Source of the DNA: Mycobacterium sp. ITM-2016-00317
Lineage (GTDB): Bacteria; Actinomycetota; Actinomycetes; Mycobacteriales; Mycobacteriaceae
NCBI RefSeq assembly: GCF_002968295.1
Contig: NZ_CP134399.1
Location: 2,852,001 to 2,916,000 of the forward strand
Direction of reading: 5' to 3'
DNA: 64,000 nt
Of this stretch, positions 35,790 through 43,788 are shown one piece after another. Position numbers and translations under genes: made by a program. The notes beneath the pieces were generated by a model. That model saw nothing but the letters and a program-made list of their open reading frames with translations. It made no database searches and was not told where the DNA came from. How positions within the stretch are numbered: position 1 is the first letter of the stretch; every line of letters starts with the position of its first letter.

Positions 35790-36668
35790 TCACGGCATGA
35801 CCGCGGACCGCCAGGCCAGCGGATTGAGCTCCCGGTACGGGTCACTGCTGCGGATACGTCGGAGGTCGTCCAGGTCGGATTCCAGCTGCGCCTGCACCTC
35901 GGCCTTGAGCTTGACTATCCACGCCTCCCGCTCGACGCCGTCCGGCGGTGATGAGCTGATGGGCGGCCCGAAACGAAGGTACATCCGTTGCGGGCGGGGA
36001 ATGAGGGTTGGCCCGACCCCGCGCAGCAGTGGCATGGCCATGTCCGGCGGTCCGCCGGTGCGCTTACCGAGCCAACCGCTGAACCGGCCCCACACGCTGT
36101 CGCGGGTGACCAGGCTGGTGTAGACGTCGTCCGCGCCGACCAGTGCAGCGGTGACGATCGGATAGTCGTGATCGCTGGCCAGGCGAGCGAAGCCGTAGCG
36201 GTTGTCCCACCGCAGCCGGTATTCCTCACCTTTGAACTTCGCGATCTCGCGGCCACCACCTGGAAAGACCAGGATGGTCTCGCCGTGACGCATGAGTGCG
36301 CCGGCCGTCTCGGGGGAGCCCACCACCGCGCCGTAGGCGGCGATCAGATCGGCCTGCAACCCCCTGGCCTTTCCGAACTGCCGGTCGGCCAGGGGCCGGA
36401 CCTGTTTGCCAATCGTGTGGCGCACGAAGTACGGGATCATCACGATCTCGGCGAACGACATCTGTGTGTGATTGCCGACGATCAGGAAGCGGCCGTCGGC
36501 CGGCAGACCGTCCAGACCCTCGACGTAGGGGCGATACAGATTCATCAGCGGTTCGAGATTGTCGGCGGCGACCGTGAGCAGGGTGCGCCACATGCGTTCG
36601 CCCGGGGGGACGACGATGACGTCGCTGCCCGCAGGGGTGCGTCGGCGTTCGCAGTCATTGCGTGCCAT
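35790..36668 (-). CDS. Lysophospholipid-acyltransferase-like protein
   Basis: 292 aa from ATG 36668, which has GGGAGAGG right upstream; the frame is open further but the extension looks non-coding. The family region reads FLIVGNHTQMSFAE (61-74), later VFPGGGREIAKFKGEEY and DYPIVTAALVGADD, as in PlsC/DGAT2-like acyltransferases. The usual HX4D is not intact: position five after the His is Phe (H67, F72). The enzyme may use another residue, as some DGAT2-like groups do, or be inactive. Substrate unknown. It converges with the Rpf-like gene. Confidence 0.75.
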   Translation of the reverse strand: MARNDCERRRTPAGSDVIVVPPGERMWRTLLTVAADNLEPLMNLYRPYVEGLDGLPADGRFLIVGNHTQMSFAEIVMIPYFVRHTIGKQVRPLADRQFGKARGLQADLIAAYGAVVGSPETAGALMRHGETILVFPGGGREIAKFKGEEYRLRWDNRYGFARLASDHDYPIVTAALVGADDVYTSLVTRDSVWGRFSGWLGKRTGGPPDMAMPLLRGVGPTLIPRPQRMYLRFGPPISSSPPDGVEREAWIVKLKAEVQAQLESDLDDLRRIRSSDPYRELNPLAWRSAVMP

Positions 36669-36970
36669 CCTCTCCCAGGGGCAGTCCGCCGACCTGAGGA
36701 CGTGTGAGACCTCGGAGTCCGAAGGGTACCGGCGCCGGTCGGGAGGGCTTCTTGTTCCCCCGATTGTACAAACCGGGCCTGAGTGCGCGGCAGGACAGCG
36801 TACGGGGACTCTGCCGCAATGCAATTCGGTGTTTGATGGCGCGCCGTGGCCTCGATGATCCCAGGGCCGGGCGGTCCGCGGCCGCTGGTCCGTCTGGGCG
36901 TGCGACACCACCCGACGGCGTGCAAGCGCGACGCGGAATCACCGTCGCCATCCCGGTGTTGCAGAACGTC

Positions 36971-38065
36971 GTGGCCATCCAAGACCTCTTCCAGCCCCTG
37001 ACCGTGCGCTCGCTGACGGTGCCCAACCGGTTCGCCATGGCGCCGATGACCCGGCAGGCCTCGCCCGGCGGGGTGCCCGGCGCCGACGTTGCCGAGTACT
37101 ACCGGCGTCGCGCCGCCGGAGGTGTCGGGCTGATCATCACAGAAGGGGTCCGACTGCCCGACCCGGCCGCGGGTTACCCGTTCGCCATCCCGACGATCGC
37201 CGGTGACGATGTCCTCGCCGGCTGGTCACGCGTGGTGGCCGCAGTGCACGCCGAGGGTGGCACGATCGCCGCGCAGCTGTGGCACCAGGGCGCCGAGCGC
37301 GACGACGCCGACGGAGTCACGCCGGTCAGTCCGTCCGGAGTGGACGGGCTCGGCCGGCCCAAGGGGCGGGCGCTGGACACCGGCGAACTCCCCGGCATCG
37401 CCGATTTGTTCGCACAGGCCGCACGTACCGCCCGCGAGGTCGGCTTCGACGCCGTCGAACTGCACGGGGCCCACGGCTACCTGCTCGACGAATTCTTCTG
37501 GGCGCGGACGAATGCCCGCACCGACGGCTACGGGGGCGATCTCGCCGCACGCACCCGATTCCCCGCCGAGGTAGTGGCCGCGGTGCGCGCCGCGGTCGGC
37601 CCGGATTACCCCGTCATCTTCCGGTTCTCGCAGTGGAAGGGCCTCGACTACACGGCCTCCATCGCCGACGATCCGACGCAATTGCAGGAGTTGCTCACCC
37701 CGTTGGTCGAAGCCGGCGTCGACGTCTTCCACCCGTCGACGCGCCGGCACTACGTGCCTGCGTTCCCCGACCACGACAGCCAGCTCAGCTTGGCGGGCTG
37801 GACCAAGAAGGTCGCCGGGCTGCCGGTCATCGCGGTGGGTTCTGTCGGTCTGGAGACGCAATTCCGCAGCGAGAAGCAGGGCCAGGTCATCCAGCCGGCT
37901 CCTGTGGAGCGTCTGGTCGAACAGTTCGGGGCCGGCGAGTTCGACATCGTGGCGATCGGGCGCGCGCTGCTCGCCGACCCGGCGTGGGTGAATCGCCTCC
38001 GCGACGGCGAACTCGACGCGTTCGCCGGCTACGACCCCGCGACCGCGTTGGCCTCACTCGCCTGA
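36971..38065 (+). CDS. NADH:flavin oxidoreductase, old yellow enzyme family
   Basis: 364 aa from GTG 36971 (VAIQDLFQPLTVRSLTVPNR); the frame is open upstream but without coding features. Motifs of FMN-dependent old yellow enzymes: NRFAMAPMTR, AAQLWHQGAER, HGAHGYLLDEFF (FMN/substrate His pair), NARTDGYGG and DIVAIGRALLADPAWVNRL. It reduces activated C=C bonds with NAD(P)H; the substrate is not deducible. There is about 300 bp between this and the acyltransferase gene start, so they are divergent and may share regulatory sequence. Confidence 0.88.
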   Translation: MAIQDLFQPLTVRSLTVPNRFAMAPMTRQASPGGVPGADVAEYYRRRAAGGVGLIITEGVRLPDPAAGYPFAIPTIAGDDVLAGWSRVVAAVHAEGGTIAAQLWHQGAERDDADGVTPVSPSGVDGLGRPKGRALDTGELPGIADLFAQAARTAREVGFDAVELHGAHGYLLDEFFWARTNARTDGYGGDLAARTRFPAEVVAAVRAAVGPDYPVIFRFSQWKGLDYTASIADDPTQLQELLTPLVEAGVDVFHPSTRRHYVPAFPDHDSQLSLAGWTKKVAGLPVIAVGSVGLETQFRSEKQGQVIQPAPVERLVEQFGAGEFDIVAIGRALLADPAWVNRLRDGELDAFAGYDPATALASLA

Positions 38066-38090
38066 CGTGCGGCGCAGGGGGCGTCGGCTG

Positions 38091-38795
38091 TCATCCGCGC
38101 CGGCACAGGGTGCAGTCACTTTCCGGCACCGTCGTGACGCTGATGCGGCGTTTACGCATCTCGACCTGGAGGCGCCCCAGGAGCGCCGGGCGATCCAACG
38201 CGTGATCTTGTGGTCGGCCGGTGCTGTCCCGCACGACCTCGACGCGATCATCGCTGTCCCACAGGGCGATTGAGTATCCGAAGTTGTGAGCGGTGCGGTA
38301 ACGCACGCCCCGGACGGCGGCCCCGGCTGGCTGGTCTTCGAAGATGGCGCGAGCCCACTGCTGGGTGAGCGCGCGAGCCTCGTGGCCATCGGCGAGGCTG
38401 GGCAGTGCCCCGATAGCCATGGCTGCTCCAGACTTTGTGAGATCGAACAAGGGCAGCGCCGCGGTGGGTGCCACCACTGACACCCGGTACCGAGGGCAGA
38501 CGGCGGCGATCCCCGCATCGCCGAAAACTTCACTCGCTGAGGTGGCCAGGTCAGCGCCGACGTAGAGAACGCGTCGACCATCGGGATCGAGCTGCGGGGG
38601 GTTGGCCTCGTGGTGGTGGTCGAACCGGTGGAGCGGTCCGAATCGACGGAAGGTCATCCCGTCCGGGGTGTGAGCGCCACGGTGGTACACGCGGCACCAC
38701 CTCCACCGCGCAGAGTTTGGGCGTGGCGTCCAGTTCCAGCGGAACCCGGCCGCTCGCGGCAACGGACGCGTTGGAGCGTCGAGCGCTCTTACCAC
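38091..38795 (-). CDS. RES-domain toxin (NAD+-degrading type)
   Basis: 234 aa if started at the GTG that overlaps the antitoxin stop by 7 nt. The RES core is clear from VYHRGAHTPDGMTFRRFGPL: RFDHH, then VLYVGADLATSASEVFGD (conserved Glu) and later AAMAIGALPSLADG. RES toxins (for example MbcT) break down NAD+ and stop growth unless bound by an Xre/MbcA antitoxin; the neighbour supplies that partner. The first 40 or so residues do not look like the family, so the true start could be different or the frame disturbed near 38690-38760. C-terminal end: PESDCTLCRRG. Confidence 0.75.
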   Translation of the reverse strand: MVRALDAPTRPLPRAAGFRWNWTPRPNSARWRWCRVYHRGAHTPDGMTFRRFGPLHRFDHHHEANPPQLDPDGRRVLYVGADLATSASEVFGDAGIAAVCPRYRVSVVAPTAALPLFDLTKSGAAMAIGALPSLADGHEARALTQQWARAIFEDQPAGAAVRGVRYRTAHNFGYSIALWDSDDRVEVVRDSTGRPQDHALDRPALLGRLQVEMRKRRISVTTVPESDCTLCRRG

Positions 38796-39505
38796 GCGGC
38801 CGATGTGAGGGCCTGCGCCAGCGCGATCACGGACGCGCTGCCGTGCAACACCATCTCCGCGCGCGGGGTGCGGCCGCCGAACTCGGGTTGTTCGCGCTGC
38901 ATCCATCGCGAGAGGCTGACCACTCCGCCCGGAAACACCGACTGCAACTCATCGAGGTCGGGAAGGGCGCCGGACGGGTCGTCGGGATTGAATTGCCAAA
39001 GCGGCAGGCGCCATTCGCGACCGACCTTGAATCCGATCAACTTGCCGGCGGCGAGCTTGGCGGTGACGCTTTGTGGCGCGACGTCGAGAAGCTGTGCGGC
39101 TTCATCGCGGCTGATGCTCTCTGCCGACAATTGGCGGCGCTGCGCGAACTGGTCCTTCAGGTCGGCGAACACTGCCTGCGCGGCGGTGGTCGAGTCTGGT
39201 GCCTGCCCCCAGAATCTCTCATCGAGTCCGTCGTCGGGGTCGGCGGTCACGGCCGCGCGCAGGCGGTCGAGCTCATCGTCAGACGCTGCGTTGACGACCG
39301 ATGTCGCAGACGCCCGCAGCTGCCGGCGATCATCGATCGTCGCGGCCGGATCGATGACCGCGTCGAGGGGCACCACTGCCAGGCCGGCCTTGCGCAGGGC
39401 ACGCTCCAGCGGCCCGCGTTCGGGACCGTCGACCGGAAGGCCTTCCGGAAGGCGATTCGTCGGCTCGTCGGCCGCGGCGGGTTCCAGGACGAAGATCTCG
39501 GTCAT
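38789..39505 (-). CDS. Xre/MbcA/ParS-type antitoxin with excisionase-like HTH
   Basis: 238 aa, ATG 39505 with a full GAGGAGG site 7 nt upstream. Residues about 125-170 form an excisionase-type helix-turn-helix (SRDEAAQLLDVAPQSVTAKL, LIGFKVGREWRLP); the C-terminal 50 residues match the toxin-binding domain (SLSRWMQREQPEFGGRTPRA, ALAQAL). It should bind the RES toxin encoded directly downstream and repress the operon. The N-terminal 110 residues are variable and acidic, larger than in MbcA itself. Confidence 0.78.
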   Translation of the reverse strand: MTEIFVLEPAAADEPTNRLPEGLPVDGPERGPLERALRKAGLAVVPLDAVIDPAATIDDRRQLRASATSVVNAASDDELDRLRAAVTADPDDGLDERFWGQAPDSTTAAQAVFADLKDQFAQRRQLSAESISRDEAAQLLDVAPQSVTAKLAAGKLIGFKVGREWRLPLWQFNPDDPSGALPDLDELQSVFPGGVVSLSRWMQREQPEFGGRTPRAEMVLHGSASVIALAQALTSAAW

Positions 39506-39747
39506 ACCTGTCACCTCCTCTACGCAGGATACGCAGCATAAATCGCCTTCGCCAGGCATGCGTGAAAACCCAGCCGGGGCGGTGAGCAGGGTTCCCTGCG
39601 AGTCCTGCCCGGTCGCGCGAGCCGCATGCAGACCGGAATTGCCCGGCGCCCTCGAGTAGCCGGCGTTAGCCTGGACCAGGACTGCTCGGGAATGCTTGCG
39701 CGATCGCCGTATTGGCCGGGGAGGCCGGGCAAGTGAATGGACGTCCC

Positions 39748-39903
39748 ATGAGAGCCGACGACGCCGAAGCGCTGCTGGTGAAGGTGCGCAGGTACTGCAT
39801 GGAACTGCCTGACGTGACCGCAGCGCCGCCCGGCGCCCGACGCCTACCGACGGCCACGCCCCGAAGTTCTCGTCGCCCGACTGGATCCCGCCGGCGGGCA
39901 TCG
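39748..39903 (+). pseudogene. Possible remnant of a YjbR/MmcQ-like gene
   Basis: ATG 39748 begins MRADDAEALLVKVRRYCMEL followed by PDVT, like the first 25 residues of YjbR/MmcQ (DUF419) proteins. After it the frame loses sense; a second frame near 39830-39890 reads DAYRRPRPEVLVARLD, like that family's C-terminus. The middle is absent. I read this as a gene with an internal deletion, but the pieces are short. The rest of 39506-39925 holds the antitoxin promoter region and nothing else I can name. Confidence 0.35.
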
Positions 39904-39925
39904 AACCGACAGACAGGAGGCCGGC

Positions 39926-40354
39926 ATGAGTGATAACGAAGACTGGAACACGAAGGTCATCAACGAGTTTCGTGCCAACGGAGGAAGGGTCGGCGGCAAC
40001 TTCGAAGGCGCTCCGGTGGTGCTCGTGCACCATACCGGGCGCAAGAGCGGCAAACAGAACGTGACGCCGATGATGTACCTGCAGGACGAGCAGGACCCCT
40101 CCACCATCTATGTCTTCGCGTCCAAGGCCGGTGCCCCGTCGAATCCCGCCTGGTACTACAACCTGACCGCCGCCGGGCGGGCCAACATCGAGATCGGCAC
40201 CGAGACTCACGATGTCTCGGTCACCGAGGTCACGGGGGAGGACCGGGACCGCATCTACGCCGAGCAGGCCCGCCGTTACCCGGGTTTCGGCGAGTACGAG
40301 GAGAAGACCGCCGGGATCCGGGCCATCCCGGTGCTGGCTCTGCGCCGCGTCTGA
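39926..40354 (+). CDS. F420-dependent nitroreductase/quinone-reductase family protein (Ddn-like)
   Basis: 142 aa, ATG 39926 preceded by CAGGAGGCC. The split-barrel motif VVLVHHTGRKSGKQNVTPM and NPAWYYNLTAAGRANIEIG are the F420-binding signatures of the Ddn family. Ddn in M. tuberculosis activates pretomanid and reduces quinones; many paralogues exist per mycobacterial genome, so the physiological substrate is open. It ends 22 nt before the KmtR operator palindrome. Confidence 0.9.
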   Translation: MSDNEDWNTKVINEFRANGGRVGGNFEGAPVVLVHHTGRKSGKQNVTPMMYLQDEQDPSTIYVFASKAGAPSNPAWYYNLTAAGRANIEIGTETHDVSVTEVTGEDRDRIYAEQARRYPGFGEYEEKTAGIRAIPVLALRRV

Positions 40355-40375
40355 CGTCCCCTGTGCGGCGGATCT

Positions 40376-40411
40376 GATCTACTATCTGCGTATGGATGCA
40401 GATAGTAGATC
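40376..40411 (+). promoter_or_regulatory. Operator palindrome over the kmtR start codon
   Basis: GATCTACTATCTGC (40376-40389) and GCAGATAGTAGATC (40398-40411) are exact inverted repeats separated by 8 nt that contain the kmtR ATG (40392). A metal-sensing SmtB/ArsR-type dimer is expected to bind such a site and autoregulate. It lies between the Ddn-like gene stop and the regulator's start. Confidence 0.8.
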
Positions 40412-40802
40412 CTGTGGCCGCCGGTTACCCGACGACGAGGTGAACCTGGTAGTCGAGGTGTTCCGGATGCTGGCCGACGCGACCCGCGTACAGATCCTGT
40501 GGGCGCTCGTCAGCCGTGAGATGTCGGTCAACGACCTCGCCGCCCACATCGGCAAACCGGCGCCGTCGGTGTCCCAGCATCTGGCGAAGCTGCGGATGGC
40601 GCGGCTGGTCCGGCCGCGCCGCGAAGGCACCACGATCTTCTACAGCCTGGACAACGACCACGTCCGGCAGTTGGTCACCGACGCGGTGTTCAATGCCGAG
40701 CACGCCGGACCCGGCGTTCCCGGGCACCACCGCGACGCCGCCGATCTCGCGACGCTGCATGCCGATCCGCAGCAACCTTCCGGGAACGGACGTCGCGCAT
40801 GA
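40392..40802 (+). CDS. kmtR: KmtR-type Ni/Co-sensing ArsR/SmtB repressor
   Basis: 136 aa. The winged-helix core includes VFRMLADATRVQILWAL and KPAPSVSQHLAKLRMARLV. Metal ligands known for M. tuberculosis KmtR (H88, E101, H102, H110, H111) have exact counterparts at H90, E103, H104, H112, H113 (NAEHAGPGVPGHH), all shifted by two. KmtR represses a cation efflux gene and itself until Ni or Co binds. The next gene, overlapping by 4 nt, is a CDF pump, and three biotin-transport genes continue the chain. ATG 40392 lies inside the palindrome; the frame is open upstream into the Ddn-like gene but not meaningful. Confidence 0.9.
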   Translation: MDADSRSCGRRLPDDEVNLVVEVFRMLADATRVQILWALVSREMSVNDLAAHIGKPAPSVSQHLAKLRMARLVRPRREGTTIFYSLDNDHVRQLVTDAVFNAEHAGPGVPGHHRDAADLATLHADPQQPSGNGRRA

Positions 40803-41887
40803 GTCACGAAAGCGGTGCGCACCACCACGGCCACGCTCATCCCCACGCCCACGCTCATCCCCACGCCCACGAGCAACACGGCCGTTTCGGCGCCGTGAGG
40901 CACGCGGTCCGGGAAGTGTTCGCGCCGCACAGCCACGACGCCTCCGACAGCATCGACGACGCACTGGAATCCAGCGCCGCCGGCATTCGCGCGGTCAAGA
41001 TCAGCCTCGTCGTGCTGGGGCTGACCACGCTCGCACAGGTCGTCATCGTCGTCATCTCCGGCTCTGTGGCCCTGGCCGCCGACACCATCCACAACTTCGC
41101 CGACGCGCTGACCGCGATCCCGCTGTGGATCGCCTTCTCGCTCGGCACCAGAGCCGCCACCCGCAGGTTCACCTACGGCTTCGGCCGGGCCGAGGATCTG
41201 GCCGGGCTGTTCGTCGTCGCGATGATCGCGATGTCGGCCGTCATCGCCGGATACGAAGCCGTCATGCGTTTGATCCACCCGCAGCCGATCGATTATCTGG
41301 GTTGGGTGGCACTGGCCGGGCTGGTCGGGTTCCTCGGCAACGAATGGGTCGCGCTCTACCGCATCCGCGTCGGCCGGCGCATCGGCTCGGCAGCCCTGGT
41401 GGCCGACGGCCTACATGCCCGCACCGACGGATTCACCTCGTTGGCAGTGCTTTTCAGCGCCGGCGGGGTGGCTCTCGGTTTTCCCCTGGCCGATCCGATC
41501 ATCGGGCTGGTGATCACCGTCGCGATCCTCGCTGTACTGCGCACCGCGGTACGCGACGTCTTCGCCCGTCTACTGGACGGCGTCGACCCGGCGCTCGTCG
41601 ACGCTGCCGAAGCGGCGCTGGCCGACCGGCCCGGGGTGCGCGGGGTCCGGAACGTCCGTATGCGCTGGGTGGGACACCGTTTGCACGCCGACGCCGAGCT
41701 GGACGTCGACCCGGCGTTGAGCCTGGTCGAAGCGCACCGCCTCGCCCACGATGCCGAGCACGAGCTCACCCATGCCGTGCCGAAGCTGTCCTCGGCGGTG
41801 ATTCACGCCTACCCGCACGCAGGCAGCGCCGACGAGGCGGTGGCGGTTACCGAGCGAGGTCCGGCGTCGACGATAATTCCCGGGTGA
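40799..41887 (+). CDS. Cation diffusion facilitator (Ni/Co/Zn efflux) with His-rich N-terminus
   Basis: 362 aa. Residues 7-27 are almost all His, Ala, Gly and Pro (HHHGHAHPHAHAHPHAHEQH), a metal-binding tail encoded by a tandem DNA repeat. Six transmembrane helices follow; the metal site motifs are AADTIHNFADAL and ADGLHARTDGFTS (HxxxD pairs). The C-terminal cytoplasmic domain is present. CDF pumps expel divalent metals in exchange for protons. Start overlaps kmtR (ATGA); end overlaps bioY by 4 nt. KmtR control makes Ni/Co the likely cargo. Confidence 0.92.
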   Translation: MSHESGAHHHGHAHPHAHAHPHAHEQHGRFGAVRHAVREVFAPHSHDASDSIDDALESSAAGIRAVKISLVVLGLTTLAQVVIVVISGSVALAADTIHNFADALTAIPLWIAFSLGTRAATRRFTYGFGRAEDLAGLFVVAMIAMSAVIAGYEAVMRLIHPQPIDYLGWVALAGLVGFLGNEWVALYRIRVGRRIGSAALVADGLHARTDGFTSLAVLFSAGGVALGFPLADPIIGLVITVAILAVLRTAVRDVFARLLDGVDPALVDAAEAALADRPGVRGVRNVRMRWVGHRLHADAELDVDPALSLVEAHRLAHDAEHELTHAVPKLSSAVIHAYPHAGSADEAVAVTERGPASTIIPG

Positions 41888-42501
41888 ATCCTGAGACGTC
41901 CGAGCCCGTCGGCACCACCCGGTTCGGTCGCTTCGAGTGGCGCGACCTGACCCAGGCGGCGGTGTTCGCCGGCCTGCTCGCCGCGCTCGGCCTCCCCGGC
42001 ACCCTGACTTTCGGACCCACCGGCGTCCCGATCACCCTGCAGACCCTGGGCGTGATGTTGGCCGGGTCCATCCTCGGGCCCCGCAAGGGCGCATTGGCGA
42101 TCGTGCTGTTCGCGGTCCTGGCCGTCGCCGGATTGCCCATCCTGGCCGGCGGCCGTACCGGCCTGGTGTCGCTGTCGTCACCGACCGCCGGATTCTTCAT
42201 CGGCTGGTTGCCGGCCGTCATCGTGATCGGGTTTCTGACTGCACTGATGATGCCGCGCTACCGGGTGCTGTGGGGCATCCTCATCAACGTCGTCGGCGGC
42301 ATGGGGGTGATCTACCTCTTCGGCACGGTCGGTTTGATGCTGCGCACCGACCTGTCCTGGTGGGCCGCACTGTCCACCAACGGCATCTACGTGCCCGGCG
42401 ACATCGCCAAAGCCGTGGTGTGCGCCTATGTCGCCGCGCAGGTCCACCGGGCCCGCCCCGGTCTCATCACGTCCCGCCGGGCAGCCCCCGCCGATGGCTG
42501 A
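41884..42501 (+). CDS. bioY: BioY, biotin-binding S component of ECF transporter
   Basis: 205 aa from GTG 41884, overlapping the CDF stop. Six hydrophobic segments; BioY signatures GVPITLQTLGVMLAGSILGP, VLAVAGLPILAGGRTG and SPTAGFFIGWLPA. It captures biotin and works with an ATPase and a T component, both encoded next. Overlap with bioM is 8 nt. Confidence 0.92.
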   Translation: MNPETSEPVGTTRFGRFEWRDLTQAAVFAGLLAALGLPGTLTFGPTGVPITLQTLGVMLAGSILGPRKGALAIVLFAVLAVAGLPILAGGRTGLVSLSSPTAGFFIGWLPAVIVIGFLTALMMPRYRVLWGILINVVGGMGVIYLFGTVGLMLRTDLSWWAALSTNGIYVPGDIAKAVVCAYVAAQVHRARPGLITSRRAAPADG

Positions 42502-43189
42502 CGATCCACCGGGTGCGATCGTCGTCGAGAACGTGTCGCACGCGTTCGGTGACCGCCCCGTCCTGCGCGACGTCTCGCTGACGCTGACCGAGCGGCGGAT
42601 CGCCGTCGTCGGCGCCAACGGCAGCGGCAAGTCGACGCTGGCGCGGCTGTTCAACGGCCTGGTCGTGCCGGACCGCGGAGCGGTGCGCGTGCACGGCCTC
42701 GACACCAGGCGCTCCGTCAAGCAGGTGCGCCGCCTGGTCGGGTTCGTGTTCACCGACCCGGACCGGCAGATCCTGATGCCCACCGTCGGCGAGGACGTCG
42801 AGCTGTCACTGTCGCGCCTGTCGCTGGACCGGCGGGCCCGCGCCGAACGGGTGGCACAGGTGCTGGAACGGTTCGGCCTGGCCGGTCATGCGGATCAGCC
42901 CGCCCACCTGCTCTCCGGCGGCCAGAAGCAGTTGCTGGCGCTGGCGACGGTACTGGTCACCGAACCGTCGGTCGTGGTAGCCGACGAACCGACCACCCTG
43001 CTCGATCTGCGTAACGCCAGGATGCTGCGGGCCGCGTTCGCTGCCCTGGACACCCAACTCGTGCTGGTCACCCACGACCTCGATCTGGCGGGTGACGCCG
43101 ATCGGGTCGTCGTGCTCGACGACGGCCGGGTGGTGGCCGACGACGTGCCGTCGGTCGCGCTGCCGGCCTATCGGCAGCTGATGTCATGA
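42494..43189 (+). CDS. bioM: ECF transporter ATPase (BioM/CbiO type)
   Basis: 231 aa ABC ATPase: Walker A GANGSGKST (about 40), Q-loop FVFTDPDRQILM, signature LSGGQKQLLALA, Walker B VVVADEPTTLLD and the switch VTHD. The T(D)PDRQ sequence is typical of ECF-type ATPases. ATG 42494 lies within the end of bioY. Powers biotin uptake with BioY and BioN. Confidence 0.92.
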   Translation: MADDPPGAIVVENVSHAFGDRPVLRDVSLTLTERRIAVVGANGSGKSTLARLFNGLVVPDRGAVRVHGLDTRRSVKQVRRLVGFVFTDPDRQILMPTVGEDVELSLSRLSLDRRARAERVAQVLERFGLAGHADQPAHLLSGGQKQLLALATVLVTEPSVVVADEPTTLLDLRNARMLRAAFAALDTQLVLVTHDLDLAGDADRVVVLDDGRVVADDVPSVALPAYRQLMS

Positions 43190-43788
43190 CCGTGTTGGGG
43201 GACTACCGGCCCGGGCGGTCGTGGCTGCACCGGATGCCTGCCGGGGCGAAGCTGGTCGGCCTGGGCGTGCTGATCGTCACGATGACAGTGGTGGTGAACT
43301 CCCCGGCACGGCTCGGTGTGGCGGCCGCCGCGGTGTTGGTCGGCGTGGCCTCGGCGCGGTTGTCCCCGCGGGTGCTGATCAGGCAACTGTGCCAGGTCTT
43401 CTGGGTGGTCGGCTTCATCTTCGTGCTGCAGGTGCTGCTCACCGACTGGCAGCGCGCGCTGGTGGTGTGCGGGGTGCTGCTGCTGGCGGTGTGCCTGGCC
43501 GCGATCGTCACGCTGACCACCAGGACGGCCGACATGCTGGACGCCGCGACCCGGGCGATGACGCCGCTGGCGCGGTTCGGATTCCCAGTCCGGCAGGTGG
43601 CCATCGCGCTGGCGCTGACGATCCGGTCGATCCCGCTGCTGGTGGAGATCATCCGGCAGGTCGAGGAGGCCCGCCGGGCACGCGGGCTGCGAATCTCGCC
43701 GCGGATCGTGTTCGTGCCGGTGATCGTCGCGGCACTGCGCGCTGCCGACGATTTCAGCGAGGCGCTGATCGCCCGCGGGATCGATTGA
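43186..43788 (+). CDS. bioN: ECF transporter transmembrane component (BioN/CbiQ type)
   Basis: 200 aa, about five transmembrane helices, with the EcfT signature EEARRARGLR (A-R-G motif, near 162) that couples to the ATPase. ATG overlaps the bioM stop by 4 nt. It closes the kmtR-cdf-bioYMN chain; its stop is immediately adjacent to the convergent arsR stop. Confidence 0.92.
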   Translation: MTVLGDYRPGRSWLHRMPAGAKLVGLGVLIVTMTVVVNSPARLGVAAAAVLVGVASARLSPRVLIRQLCQVFWVVGFIFVLQVLLTDWQRALVVCGVLLLAVCLAAIVTLTTRTADMLDAATRAMTPLARFGFPVRQVAIALALTIRSIPLLVEIIRQVEEARRARGLRISPRIVFVPVIVAALRAADDFSEALIARGID

